Assembly (NCBI GenBank): GCA_016932295.1
Contig: JAFGDC010000419.1
Span: 1 to 10,556, forward strand
Length of the DNA stretch: 10,556 nucleotides
Reading direction: 5' to 3'
Origin: a candidate division CSSED10-310 bacterium
Lineage (GTDB): Bacteria; CSSED10-310; JAFGDC01
Below are positions 1 through 7,124 of this stretch, piece after piece. Made by a program: the position numbers and the translations under genes. Every line of letters begins with the position of its first letter. Within the stretch, counting starts at the first letter, position 1. The notes beneath the pieces were generated by a model. That model was not told where the DNA came from, searched no databases, and worked only from the letters and a program-made list of their open reading frames with translations.

Positions 1-209
1 CAAGCGCGTGTGGAATCCTGTGTGGGCTCTCAGGCGCCGGTAAGAATCAACACCTGGCCGCCCTCCGCATTGCCGGCCGCCTGATGCGATGTTTCCTGAT
101 GGAACATGCCGCGACTGGATTGGTAGTATGTGGTGGACTTTGCTCTTTTATTACGCTGCGGGAAGTGCCGACTGGTTTAAACTTTTTTCCCTGGATGGTG
201 TCCATACAT
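1..209. other. Upstream region of the sigma-factor gene, no supported gene
   Basis: This stretch may contain the very end of an upstream gene: one plus frame runs open from base 1 to a stop at 82-84 and another to 41-43. Neither is long enough to identify. The sigma-factor frame is also open back to base 1, but nothing before base 210 resembles a sigma factor. A weak extended -10-like element (TG-N-TTTAAA, about 173-181) and a GGAAC box at 101-105 are visible. Neither has a convincing partner box, so no promoter is called. Confidence 0.5.
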
Positions 210-758
210 ATGGATGACACGAACGAGACCGGCGTTACCACTGATGAACAACTGGTAAATTGGTTCCTGGAAGGCCGGGAGGAGGTGTTTCAGGAGCTGG
301 TACAGCGCTACCGCGATCAGATATTCCGTTATTGCGCGAGGATCGTCCGGAATCAAGAGGATGCCATGGATTTATGTCAGGATGTGTTCGTCAAGGTGTT
401 CAAAAAGCTCGACAGTTTCAAGATGAAAAGTTCTTTCAAAACATGGCTTTATCGGATCGCCACCAACCACGCTTACAACCACTTGCGCTACCGGAAGCTG
501 CTGCGGCCGCTGGCTGATTTCACTGGCGGTGATGAAAAACCTCGAGCGCTGGACGAACTTTTGAACGAAGAGCAGGAGCGATTGCTGCATGATGGTGTCG
601 AGAAGTTGCCGGCCAAGCAGAAACAGGTGGTGATACTGAGGATTTATGAAGAGATGAGCTTCAGGGAAATCGCGGAGGTGATCGGGCGCGCGGAGGGTAC
701 TGTCAAAGCGAATTATTTCCATGCCATTCAGAATCTCCGGGCGATCGTGGGAGGGTGA
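210..758 (+). CDS. ECF-family RNA polymerase sigma factor
   Basis: This 182-aa protein is an alternative sigma factor that would direct RNA polymerase to a stress or envelope regulon. It has the two-domain ECF layout. Sigma-2 spans about residues 27-96, with the core-binding helix DAMDLCQDVFVKVF and the DNA-melting part FKTWLYRIATNHAYNHLR. A short linker follows, then sigma-4 at about 127-178, with LPAKQKQVVILR and the helix-turn-helix SFREIAEVIGRAEGTVK. There is no sigma-1 or sigma-3 region and no C-terminal extension. I chose ATG 210 because a GGATGG stretch lies about 9 nt upstream and the protein then has normal ECF length. In-frame ATGs at 195 and 84 would add unrelated sequence and lack a ribosome-binding site. 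The anti-sigma gene starts 4 nt after the stop, so the pair is almost certainly co-transcribed. The ECF subgroup cannot be assigned by eye. Confidence 0.93.
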   Translation: MDDTNETGVTTDEQLVNWFLEGREEVFQELVQRYRDQIFRYCARIVRNQEDAMDLCQDVFVKVFKKLDSFKMKSSFKTWLYRIATNHAYNHLRYRKLLRPLADFTGGDEKPRALDELLNEEQERLLHDGVEKLPAKQKQVVILRIYEEMSFREIAEVIGRAEGTVKANYFHAIQNLRAIVGG

Positions 759-762
759 GAGG

Positions 763-1422
763 ATGAAGAAGATTTCCTGTGAGGAATGCCGGGAATCGAT
801 TCGCAATCACGGTGTGCGTTTCAACAAGGCTGTGTTCAGGCACCTTGCGGTATGTGATGACTGTCTCGAGGTGTTCGAACGAAGCACCGGAGTTGCGGTC
901 GCGTTGAAGCAGAACGATCCCGCGGCTGATCTCACACCGGATTGGCGACGGTTCGAAGTGGGTGTGGCTGCTCGGCTGCGGCGATCGACTCCGGTCAAGC
1001 GGCTCTGGGCGGCGGCCTTGACGGTGGCGGCCGTGCTGGTGCTGGTGATTGCTGTTGGGCCCCAGGTGCACCGGCCGAATTCCAGCGGTATCGCGGTTGA
1101 GATTGACAATGGTCGAATCGCTGCGATGGAGGCGGATCTTCTCGCGCTCACCAGCTACTACTACAACGATTCCAGTCTCACGGCCGGTGGAGTGATCGAT
1201 CTCGCTGCCGAAATGGAGCATCTCGACGCGGAAACCACCATGACTGAGGAGACGAATGGGTCGGGTATTTTCACCGAGCTGGTGGCCGCCAGCCTCAGTT
1301 CAAACGAGTTGGAAAACATGTATGATGAACTGGTACCGGAGTTGCGCCTGGAGGACGAGATTGCCTTGTTGAGCGTGGCGGAGCGGCGGGAGCTGGTGGA
1401 TTCAGTACGATCGGCGGTATGA
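763..1422 (+). CDS. Membrane-anchored zinc-finger (ZAS-type) anti-sigma factor
   Basis: This 219-aa protein probably sequesters the sigma factor encoded just upstream. Its N-terminal cytoplasmic part holds a ZAS-like zinc-finger signature, H27-x3-C31-x2-C34, preceded by C6-x2-C9. One hydrophobic helix at about 81-98 (LWAAALTVAAVLVLVIAV) follows the positively charged K79-R80, which predicts N-in/C-out topology. The remaining ~120 residues are acidic, presumably periplasmic and not recognisable to me. A GAGGGTGAGAGG stretch overlapping the sigma stop provides the ribosome-binding site for ATG 763, so the upstream in-frame ATG at 721, inside the sigma gene, is rejected. Family knowledge suggests release of the sigma factor by proteolysis or by a conformational signal. 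The sensor may be the Spy-like product of the next gene. The zinc signature and sigma linkage make the role fairly secure; the signal is unknown. Confidence 0.85.
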   Translation: MKKISCEECRESIRNHGVRFNKAVFRHLAVCDDCLEVFERSTGVAVALKQNDPAADLTPDWRRFEVGVAARLRRSTPVKRLWAAALTVAAVLVLVIAVGPQVHRPNSSGIAVEIDNGRIAAMEADLLALTSYYYNDSSLTAGGVIDLAAEMEHLDAETTMTEETNGSGIFTELVAASLSSNELENMYDELVPELRLEDEIALLSVAERRELVDSVRSAV

Positions 1423-1503
1423 TCAGGATGTGTGTCAGGTTGCCTCGGTGCCGCTGGTGGGAGACGGAGTCTCGGAGATTGGTGATGGGAGAACATGGAA
1501 AGC

Positions 1504-1507
1504 GAGG
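1504..1507 (+). promoter_or_regulatory. Ribosome-binding site choosing ATG 1514
   Basis: GAGG sits 6 nt before ATG 1514. It decides this start, which opens directly into a signal peptide, over the GTG at 1430 in the same frame. Confidence 0.7.
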
Positions 1508-1513
1508 TCGCAG

Positions 1514-2101
1514 ATGAAAAGCAAGGTGGTCGGTTGGATTATTGCCGGATGGCTCCTGATCGGTAGTCTGGCGACTGCACAACCGGGCTTTCCCGGACCA
1601 CCGGAAGAGGGTCCGGAGGGCCAGGAGGCGAAGGAAGTACTGGAGACTCTGCGCATCTACATGCTGGTCCGGGATGTGGGAATCGACCAGAAATTGGGGG
1701 AACGCGTTTTTCCGATACTCCGGGAGATGGATCAGACAAGGGATGCGCAGGTTCGCCGATTGGAGAAGATCGTGGCTGAGTTCAGGGAACTGATTGCGAG
1801 CGGTGAAAAAATGGATGCGGACCAGGCGAAGAAGCATATTCAGAAGATGCATGAACAGCGTCGCCGAATCGTGGAAGAAGAAGTACGGATGGAGAATGAG
1901 ATTTTGAGTCTGCTCTCGCCGGACCAGCAACTCAAGTTCCTGGTATTTCAAAGCGAGTTCCCTTCCCTGATGCGCAAGCATCTGCGCGAATTGCGGGGGC
2001 GTATGCATGGCAGGCGCTCGGAGCGCTGGCAAAACCAGCGGGAGGATGCTATAGAGCATGGAGATCAGCACGAGACGGAAACAAGTGATGAATCAAGATG
2101 A
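1514..2101 (+). CDS. Exported Spy/CpxP/CnrX-like helical protein
   Basis: This 195-aa protein begins with a Sec signal peptide (MKSKVVGWIIAGWLLIGSLA, then TA-Q). The likely cleavage site is A20-T21-A22|Q23. The mature part starts with a Pro/Gly/Glu-rich segment at about 23-37. Long charged amphipathic helices follow, and the motif LSPDQQ at 134-139 corresponds to the LTXXQ signature of the Spy/CpxP/ZraP/CnrX superfamily of periplasmic chaperones and metal sensors. The tail is first basic (RGRMHGRRSER), then acidic. A helix carries H108, M112 and H113, a spacing compatible with metal ligands, although no N-terminal histidine pair is visible. Position after sigma and anti-sigma genes suggests a sensor or modulator of that pair. 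It has no membrane anchor beyond the signal peptide. The frame stops in an ATGA overlap with an in-frame but less likely start of the next gene. Superfamily assignment is moderately sure; ligand and role are inference. Confidence 0.7.
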   Translation: MKSKVVGWIIAGWLLIGSLATAQPGFPGPPEEGPEGQEAKEVLETLRIYMLVRDVGIDQKLGERVFPILREMDQTRDAQVRRLEKIVAEFRELIASGEKMDADQAKKHIQKMHEQRRRIVEEEVRMENEILSLLSPDQQLKFLVFQSEFPSLMRKHLRELRGRMHGRRSERWQNQREDAIEHGDQHETETSDESR

Positions 2102-2149
2102 GCCGAGAGGCGCATCGCATGCTCTGCAATGATGACACCGTGAGGCGGG

Positions 2150-2154
2150 GGAGG
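2150..2154 (+). promoter_or_regulatory. Ribosome-binding site choosing ATG 2164
   Basis: GGAGG lies 9 nt upstream of ATG 2164, which begins a lipoprotein signal peptide. The alternative ATG at 2098, overlapping the previous stop, has no comparable site and would put 22 hydrophilic residues in front of the signal peptide. Confidence 0.7.
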
Positions 2155-2163
2155 CTGAAAGGG

Positions 2164-3156
2164 ATGAGAATAGTGAACCGGAGCCGATGGATACTGGTTG
2201 TATCCGTGATAATGATAATCTGTGCCGCCGGCTGTACCGACAAAGCTGCGGAGTATCTTCAGGAAGGCAATGAGTTCTTCAACACGGGACAGTTGGAGAA
2301 GGCCGCTGCTTCGTACCGCCGGGCGCTTGAAGTCAATCCCCAGTCAGCACTGGCACACAACAACCTGGGATGGATACTTGAACGGCAGGGCAACACCGAA
2401 GCCGCCATCGGGCACCTGGACAAGGCGCTCGAATTGGATCCCGCCATGGTGGAGGCCATGAACAATCGGGCTTTGATCCATGATTCCCAGGGGGATTTCG
2501 ACAAGGCGATGGAACTGTATGGCAAGGTGATCGAGATCGATCCGACCTATGCCAACAGTTACAGCAACATGGCGGCGATCAATTATGTCAGGGGTGAATA
2601 CCGGCTCGCCCTCGAGCACTATGCCAAGAGTCTGGAACTGGTTGGCGACATGCCAGTGCTCCACAGCCAGATTGGAATGTGCCACATGGCGCTGCACGAG
2701 TATGAGAAGGCGGTGGAGGATTTTACGACCGCCCTCAAACTGAATCCCATGAATCCAGGAGACCATATCAGCATGGCCTATGGACTGCTTGCCCTGGATC
2801 GATATGACCAAGCCCTCATGGAAACCGAGAGCGCCATTCATCTGAAAGCCGATATGGCAGCCGCCCACGCCGCCCGATCGGTGATCTTTTTGGAACAGGG
2901 AAAACTGCCGGAAGCGGAGCAGGCGCTGGAGGTTGCACTGAAACTCAACGCCGATTCACCAGCCAGTTTGATGGCCAAGGCACGATTGCTGCATGCCACC
3001 GGCCGGGAAGTGGATGGAATGGAATTGCTGGAGCAATTGGTGAAGAGCAATCCCTACCCTTCACCGGAGGCTGTCGATCTGCTCCAGGAGTGGCGGACCG
3101 CCGGAAACGACTCTCCGACCATGGAGCCGGAAACGGGAACCGCGACTGTCGAGTAG
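2164..3156 (+). CDS. TPR-repeat lipoprotein
   Basis: This 330-aa protein starts with a lipoprotein signal: basic MRIVNRSR, a hydrophobic stretch, then the lipobox-like CAAGC with the lipidated cysteine at position 24. Residues from about 28 to 300 form eight consecutive 34-residue tetratricopeptide repeats. The typical pattern is clear in LGWILERQGNTEAAIGHLDK followed by ALELDP, and likewise in GDFDKAMELYGKVIEIDP and EYEKAVEDFTTALKLNP. The last repeat is degenerate, and a short Thr/Glu-rich tail follows. TPR arrays bind protein partners, so a scaffold or assembly role at the outer or inner membrane, facing the periplasm, is likely. No partner can be named. The gene is 62 nt downstream of the Spy-like gene, probably in the same transcript. 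Family assignment is secure; function is unknown. Confidence 0.9.
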   Translation: MRIVNRSRWILVVSVIMIICAAGCTDKAAEYLQEGNEFFNTGQLEKAAASYRRALEVNPQSALAHNNLGWILERQGNTEAAIGHLDKALELDPAMVEAMNNRALIHDSQGDFDKAMELYGKVIEIDPTYANSYSNMAAINYVRGEYRLALEHYAKSLELVGDMPVLHSQIGMCHMALHEYEKAVEDFTTALKLNPMNPGDHISMAYGLLALDRYDQALMETESAIHLKADMAAAHAARSVIFLEQGKLPEAEQALEVALKLNADSPASLMAKARLLHATGREVDGMELLEQLVKSNPYPSPEAVDLLQEWRTAGNDSPTMEPETGTATVE

Positions 3157-3417
3157 TGATCGAACACCCGATACAACCTCGGCTTGACACCCGATCCGAT
3201 CCATCACACCCGCCTGTTCCTCATCCTGACTGCTGATATGGGTATTTGAGTAACGGGATTCATCGATCCACGCATGGAGAACCAGTGCAAGGATTCCGGC
3301 TCGGATTCTGTCTGCCGGTGGCATTGTCGGATCAGTTTGAAAGACACTGTGTCGCCCTGCGAAAACAGATGAATTGCGTATGACTCACAGTTTACTACAG
3401 GAACCAGGCGTGACTCT

Positions 3418-3449
3418 CGTTCCAATGGGGTCGCGTTCCAATGGGGTCG
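3418..3449 (+). repeat. Perfect tandem duplication of a 16-bp unit
   Basis: The unit CGTTCCAATGGGGTCG occurs twice back to back (3418-3433 and 3434-3449) without mismatch. The second unit runs into TACCCC and so completes a small hairpin. A fresh slippage duplication or a boundary of an inserted element would both explain it. Confidence 0.95.
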
Positions 3450-3455
3450 TACCCC
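3443..3455. repeat. Short REP-like palindrome
   Basis: GGGGT-CGT-ACCCC forms a 5-bp stem with a 3-nt loop at the end of the 16-bp tandem duplication. Hairpins of the GGGGTC...ACCCC kind are common in REP/BIME-type elements mobilised by TnpA-REP (RAYT) enzymes. No such transposase is in this window, so the link is inference. Confidence 0.4.
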
Positions 3456-3554
3456 GAATCTTGTAATGATCATCGTGGTGCGTTGGCTTTCAATCATCCA
3501 CAGCGGCCACGGAGACAAAGGATGCACTGCTGACGTTACTCGAACATGACAAGA

Positions 3555-3788
3555 CGCGGTGAGTAGACAGGAGGTGGTGTCCTTATAAGGGAGTGAACCG
3601 ACGGCCTTGGTGTGCAGGGGCAACCCACTGGACTGACCAAACGCGCCATGGGTGCGGCCTGATTGTTCCTTCCTCCGCCCCTGCCATACCAGTGGCGCTG
3701 ATAAAGACACCAATGATGGCCCACGAAAGCGCTTTTCGTCAGACAACCTCTCCTCTCTACTGAGCCACCTCAGGCGTATATCGAAACC
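3555..3788 (-). repeat. Dispersed 234-nt repeat, copy A
   Basis: Read on the minus strand from 3788 (GGTTTCGATATA...) to 3555 (...CTCACCGCG), this segment aligns over its whole length with 10323-10556 read on the plus strand. My hand alignment gives roughly 187 identical columns of 235 (about 80%), with only a few single-base indels. Conserved blocks include GACGAAAAGC, GTGTCTTTATCAGCGCCACT, GGGCGGAGGA, CACACCAAG and CTCACCGCG. Similarity starts sharply at GGTTTCGA, where the flanks become unrelated. The other boundary cannot be set because copy B is cut by the window end. It is not a recognised insertion sequence and has no obvious terminal inverted repeats. Confidence 0.88.
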
Positions 3789-4054
3789 AAAAACCAGTGT
3801 ATAGGACCTTGCTATTCTTTTGGGAAGCATCCGCGCAACAGGCTATTGACGCCCTGCCGATCAGGTGGATATTCGATGATCTCACTTGCTGGCACGTATC
3901 GGGTGGCCTGGATGACAGCACCGACTGACCCCGTGATCAACCGGATGCCATCAGATGAAGGTCGGTTCGATGGATGGTGACATCGATGCGATCCAAAACC
4001 CCCATTGAATGTAGTGTCTCATTAAAAAGCTACCGCAATCCCGTTGTTTCTCTT

Positions 4055-4080
4055 CACCACCAATAATGAAGGCGGTGGTG
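4055..4080. other. Hairpin upstream of ppdK promoter candidate
   Basis: CACCACC (4055-4061) and GGTGGTG (4074-4080) can form a perfect 7-bp stem around a 12-nt loop. No T-tract follows on the plus strand, so it is not a clear terminator. It could be an operator-like inverted repeat or chance. Confidence 0.35.
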
Positions 4081-4147
4081 TCGAGAGACGTCCGTGGATA
4101 CCCTCGGAGAATTCAGGCGGGGAGATTTTGGGGCGGCGAACCTGCTG

Positions 4148-4176
4148 TTGACAAAATCCTGATGAAAATGGATCAT
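4148..4176 (+). promoter_or_regulatory. Candidate sigma-70-type promoter of ppdK
   Basis: A consensus -35 box TTGACA (4148-4153) is followed after 17 nt by GATCAT (4171-4176), which matches TATAAT at four of six positions. Transcription would start near 4183 and leave an 80-nt leader before ATG 4265. The -35 box is perfect and the -10 box weak, so this is a reasonable guess only. Confidence 0.4.
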
Positions 4177-4253
4177 ATCGAGTTTAAGCCGGGCCGCCAA
4201 TAACCGCCAGGATGATGAGAACGGCTCGCTGATGACTTTTCGAATGCCGAAAT

Positions 4254-4259
4254 GGAGGG
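4254..4259 (+). promoter_or_regulatory. Ribosome-binding site of ppdK
   Basis: GGAGGG lies 5 nt before ATG 4265. It decides this start over the in-frame ATGs at 4232 and 4244, which lie upstream of or beside the site itself. Confidence 0.8.
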
Positions 4260-4264
4260 CTATA

Positions 4265-7075
4265 ATGTCGACATGTGACGAAAACGGCGACACCAGAAAG
4301 TATGTGTATTACTTCGGCGACGGCAAAGCCGAGGGCAATGCCACCATGAAAAACCTGCTGGGAGGCAAAGGTGCCAACCTAGCTGAGATGGTCAACCTGA
4401 ATATTCCCGTGCCGCCTGGTTTTACCATATCAACCGAAGTCTGCAACTTGTATTACCAGTGCGGCAGGTCGTTGCCACAGGGCCTGGAACAGCAGGTCGA
4501 AGCCGCCCTGAGCAGGGTGGAAGAGGTGATGCAGTGCGCGTATGGTGATCGAAACAACCCGTTGTTGGTATCTGTCCGATCCGGAGCCAGGGTGTCAATG
4601 CCGGGCATGATGGATACGGTGCTCAACCTGGGGCTCAATGACGAGACCATCGAGGGTTTGATCGGGAAGACCCAGAACGAGCGCTTCGCTTTCGACAGCT
4701 ACCGCCGCCTGATTCAGATGTACAGCAACGTGGTCATGAAGATGGATGGTGAGATCCTGGAGGACTTGCTCGAAGAGAAGAAGAAGGTGTTGGGTATCGA
4801 GCGGGACACTGATCTCAAGGCGCAGGACCTCAAGGAACTGGTGCAGGTGTTCAAGGGTAAGGTGCGACAGATCACCGGCAGGGCGTTCCCCACTGATCCG
4901 AAGGAGCAGTTATGGGGCGCCATACGCGCGGTGTTCGATTCCTGGGAAACCCCGCGCGCCATAACCTATCGCAAGATCAATCATATTCCGGAAGCCTGGG
5001 GGACGGCTGTCAATGTCCAGGCCATGGTATTCGGCAACCTGGGCGATAATTCCGCGACCGGGGTCGCCTTCACCCGTGATCCCGCCAGTGGCAAGAAGCT
5101 CTTCTTTGGTGAATTCCTCAAGAATGCCCAGGGTGAAGACGTGGTGGCAGGCATCCGAACGCCTCAGCCCATCAATCGGGAAGGCAAGAAGGATGAGTCA
5201 CAGCAGTCTCTCGAGGAGGCTTTCCCCACGCTTTACCGGGAGTTGGAGGAAATTTACCAGCGCCTCGAGAAGAATTATCGTGACATGCAGGACCTGGAAT
5301 TCACCATCCAGAACGGTAAGCTGTGGCTGCTCCAGACCAGGTCCGGCAAGCGCACAGGATTTGCCGCCATCAGGATCGCCGTGGAGATGGTGGAGGAAGG
5401 ATTGATCACTCCGGAGGTAGCCATTCTGCGGGTGGAACCAAATCATCTGCCGCATCTGTTGGCCCCGATCTTCGACAACAAGGAAAAACAGATCGCGGTG
5501 GAGGAGGGCCGGCTGCTTGCGAGGGGACTCGCGGCTGGACCTGGAGCCGCCTGCGGCAAGGTGGTCTTCCATGCCGAGGAAGCAGTACAGATGAAGGAAG
5601 ATGATCCTGGCATCCAATTGATCCTGGTCCGTGTGGAGACATCTCCCGAGGACCTCGCCGGTATGCATGTAGCTTCGGGCGTCCTCACGGCCCGAGGAGG
5701 AATGACCTCGCATGCGGCGGTGGTGGCGCGCGGTATGGGCAAGAGCTGCGTGGTGGGCTGTGACGAGTTAGACGTTGATTACGACCAGGAACGGCTCTAC
5801 GTGAAAGGGAAGAGTTTCAGCAAGGGCGATTATCTGTCCATCGATGGATATACCGGCGAGGTGATCGAAGGGCGGTTGGAAACTCATCCTTCTGAGGTCA
5901 TGCAGGTCCTGGCTCAAAAAACCATGCAACCTGAAGAATCAGCCATCTTCCAGCGGTTCGCCAAGCTCATGGAGTGGGCGGATTCCTTCAGGAAGCTGAA
6001 AGTACGTGCCAACGCCGACAAGGAATCAGATGCGCAAATCGCCGTGGCGCTTGGCGCTCAGGGTATCGGCCTGTGTCGAACCGAACACATGTTTTTCTCT
6101 GACGATCGCATTTCGGTCATGCGCGAGATGATCATGGCGCGGAACAAGAGTGAGCGCGAAGCAGCTCTGCGCCACCTGCTACCCATGCAAAAAGAGGATT
6201 TCAAGCGGATTTTCATCGCCATGAACGGCAGGCCGGTGACCATCAGGACCTTGGATCCCCCGCTACACGAATTCCTCCCCAAAAAGGAGGAACTGACTGA
6301 AGCGCTGACCGATGCGAAAATCAAGCTCCTGCGTGCCGCTGATCTGAAGACCGTCAATGATTTCCTCACCAAGGTGAGGGAACTTGAAACGCTGCTGGAT
6401 CACGTGGAAAAGTTACACGAGTTCAATCCCATGCTCGGGTTGCGCGGCTGCCGGCTGGGCATCATTTACCCGGAGATCACCATCATGCAGGTCCGTGCCA
6501 TCTTCGAGGCTGCATGCGAAGTGAAGGAGATGGGGATCGATGTTGAACCGGAAATCATGATTCCCCTCGTGAGTCATATCAGGGAACTGGTGGAGCAGCG
6601 CAGAATCGTGGATGAGGTGGGAAAGGAAGTGCAGACAAGGTACGGATTGAAGCTTCCCTACAAGGTGGGCACAATGATCGAGCTGCCCCGGGCGGCGATC
6701 ACCGCTGATCAAATCGCTGTGCAAGCGGAGTTTTTCTCTTTCGGAACCAACGATCTGACGCAAACCACCTTCGGCTTCAGCCGTGACGATGCCGGTAAAT
6801 TCCTGCGCTTCTACACCGACCAGGGTGTATTGGAACACGATCCTTTCGTGTCAATCGACCGGGAAGGTGTTGGCGCACTCATGCGGCTCGGCGTCGAAGG
6901 CGGCAGAAAAACGCGGCCTGATATCAAGCTGGGAATATGCGGGGAACATGGCGGTGATCCCCTTTCCATTCAACTTTGCCACGAGATGAATCTCGATTAC
7001 GTCAGTTGCTCACCCTTCCGCATCCCCGGTGCGCGGTTGGCAGCGGCCCAGGCTGCGGTGAAGGACAACAAGTAA
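4265..7075 (+). CDS. ppdK: Pyruvate, phosphate dikinase
   Basis: This 936-aa cytoplasmic enzyme interconverts pyruvate + ATP + Pi and phosphoenolpyruvate + AMP + PPi. It can work for gluconeogenesis or as a PPi-linked glycolytic step. All three domains are intact. The ATP-grasp part (about 1-375) has LLGGKGANLAEM, VPPGFTIST, RSGARVSMPGMMDTVLNLGL and LLQTRSGKRTG. The swivelling phosphohistidine domain has GGMTSHAAVVARGMGKSCVV, with catalytic His483 and the regulatory-type Thr two residues before it. The C-terminal PEP/pyruvate barrel has RTEHMFF, RTLDPPLHEFLP, MLGLRGCRLG, FFSFGTNDLTQTTFGFSRDD, GICGEHGGDP with catalytic Cys892, and SCSPFRIPGARLAAAQAA. These motifs separate it from PEP synthase. 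Bacterial PPDK is usually about 870-900 aa; the extra length includes about ten N-terminal residues. It has its own promoter candidate and a terminator, so it appears monocistronic. Confidence 0.98.
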   Translation: MSTCDENGDTRKYVYYFGDGKAEGNATMKNLLGGKGANLAEMVNLNIPVPPGFTISTEVCNLYYQCGRSLPQGLEQQVEAALSRVEEVMQCAYGDRNNPLLVSVRSGARVSMPGMMDTVLNLGLNDETIEGLIGKTQNERFAFDSYRRLIQMYSNVVMKMDGEILEDLLEEKKKVLGIERDTDLKAQDLKELVQVFKGKVRQITGRAFPTDPKEQLWGAIRAVFDSWETPRAITYRKINHIPEAWGTAVNVQAMVFGNLGDNSATGVAFTRDPASGKKLFFGEFLKNAQGEDVVAGIRTPQPINREGKKDESQQSLEEAFPTLYRELEEIYQRLEKNYRDMQDLEFTIQNGKLWLLQTRSGKRTGFAAIRIAVEMVEEGLITPEVAILRVEPNHLPHLLAPIFDNKEKQIAVEEGRLLARGLAAGPGAACGKVVFHAEEAVQMKEDDPGIQLILVRVETSPEDLAGMHVASGVLTARGGMTSHAAVVARGMGKSCVVGCDELDVDYDQERLYVKGKSFSKGDYLSIDGYTGEVIEGRLETHPSEVMQVLAQKTMQPEESAIFQRFAKLMEWADSFRKLKVRANADKESDAQIAVALGAQGIGLCRTEHMFFSDDRISVMREMIMARNKSEREAALRHLLPMQKEDFKRIFIAMNGRPVTIRTLDPPLHEFLPKKEELTEALTDAKIKLLRAADLKTVNDFLTKVRELETLLDHVEKLHEFNPMLGLRGCRLGIIYPEITIMQVRAIFEAACEVKEMGIDVEPEIMIPLVSHIRELVEQRRIVDEVGKEVQTRYGLKLPYKVGTMIELPRAAITADQIAVQAEFFSFGTNDLTQTTFGFSRDDAGKFLRFYTDQGVLEHDPFVSIDREGVGALMRLGVEGGRKTRPDIKLGICGEHGGDPLSIQLCHEMNLDYVSCSPFRIPGARLAAAQAAVKDNK

Positions 7076-7088
7076 CGCACATCGTTTC

Positions 7089-7124
7089 AAACACCCGGCG
7101 CCACGCGGGCCGGGTGTTTTTTTT
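7089..7124 (+). terminator. Rho-independent terminator after ppdK
   Basis: AAACACCCGGC (7089-7099) and GCCGGGTGTTT (7109-7119) form a perfect 11-bp stem with a 9-nt loop. Eight T residues (7117-7124) follow, beginning 42 nt after the ppdK stop. It isolates ppdK from the HEAT-repeat gene. Confidence 0.95.

Larger units (their letters stand above)
3157..4264. other. Long gene-poor intergenic region before ppdK
   Basis: I see no credible gene in these ~1.1 kb. The longest open frame (208 codons, minus, 3204-3830) has no ribosome-binding site I can defend and no recognisable domain, and about a third of it is the dispersed repeat described separately. The region holds a 16-bp tandem duplication with a REP-like hairpin, repeat copy A, a hairpin at 4055-4080 and a promoter candidate for ppdK. 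No T-tract terminator follows the TPR gene. A cryptic ncRNA cannot be excluded. Confidence 0.6.

Noticed and set aside
101..127. GGAAC box as an ECF-type autoregulatory promoter
   Set aside because: There is no convincing CGTC-like -10 element at the expected spacing, and the distance to the sigma start is not informative.
3183..3212. TTGACA at 3183-3188 as a promoter
   Set aside because: No -10-like hexamer occurs at 16-19 nt and no gene starts downstream on that strand for about 1 kb.
3730..3740. Near-palindrome ACGAAAAGC/GCTTTCGT in repeat copy A as a conserved RNA stem
   Set aside because: Copy B has non-compensating changes in the second arm, so the stem is not conserved.
3204..3830. 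208-codon minus-strand open frame in the intergenic region
   Set aside because: It has no recognisable domain and an odd, non-protein-like composition, overlaps the dispersed repeat, and the matching frame in the other repeat copy is broken by an indel.
4016..4034. TCATTAAAAAG shared with repeat copy B (near 10347)
   Set aside because: The match is only 11 bp, with no similarity beyond it, so chance is the simplest explanation.
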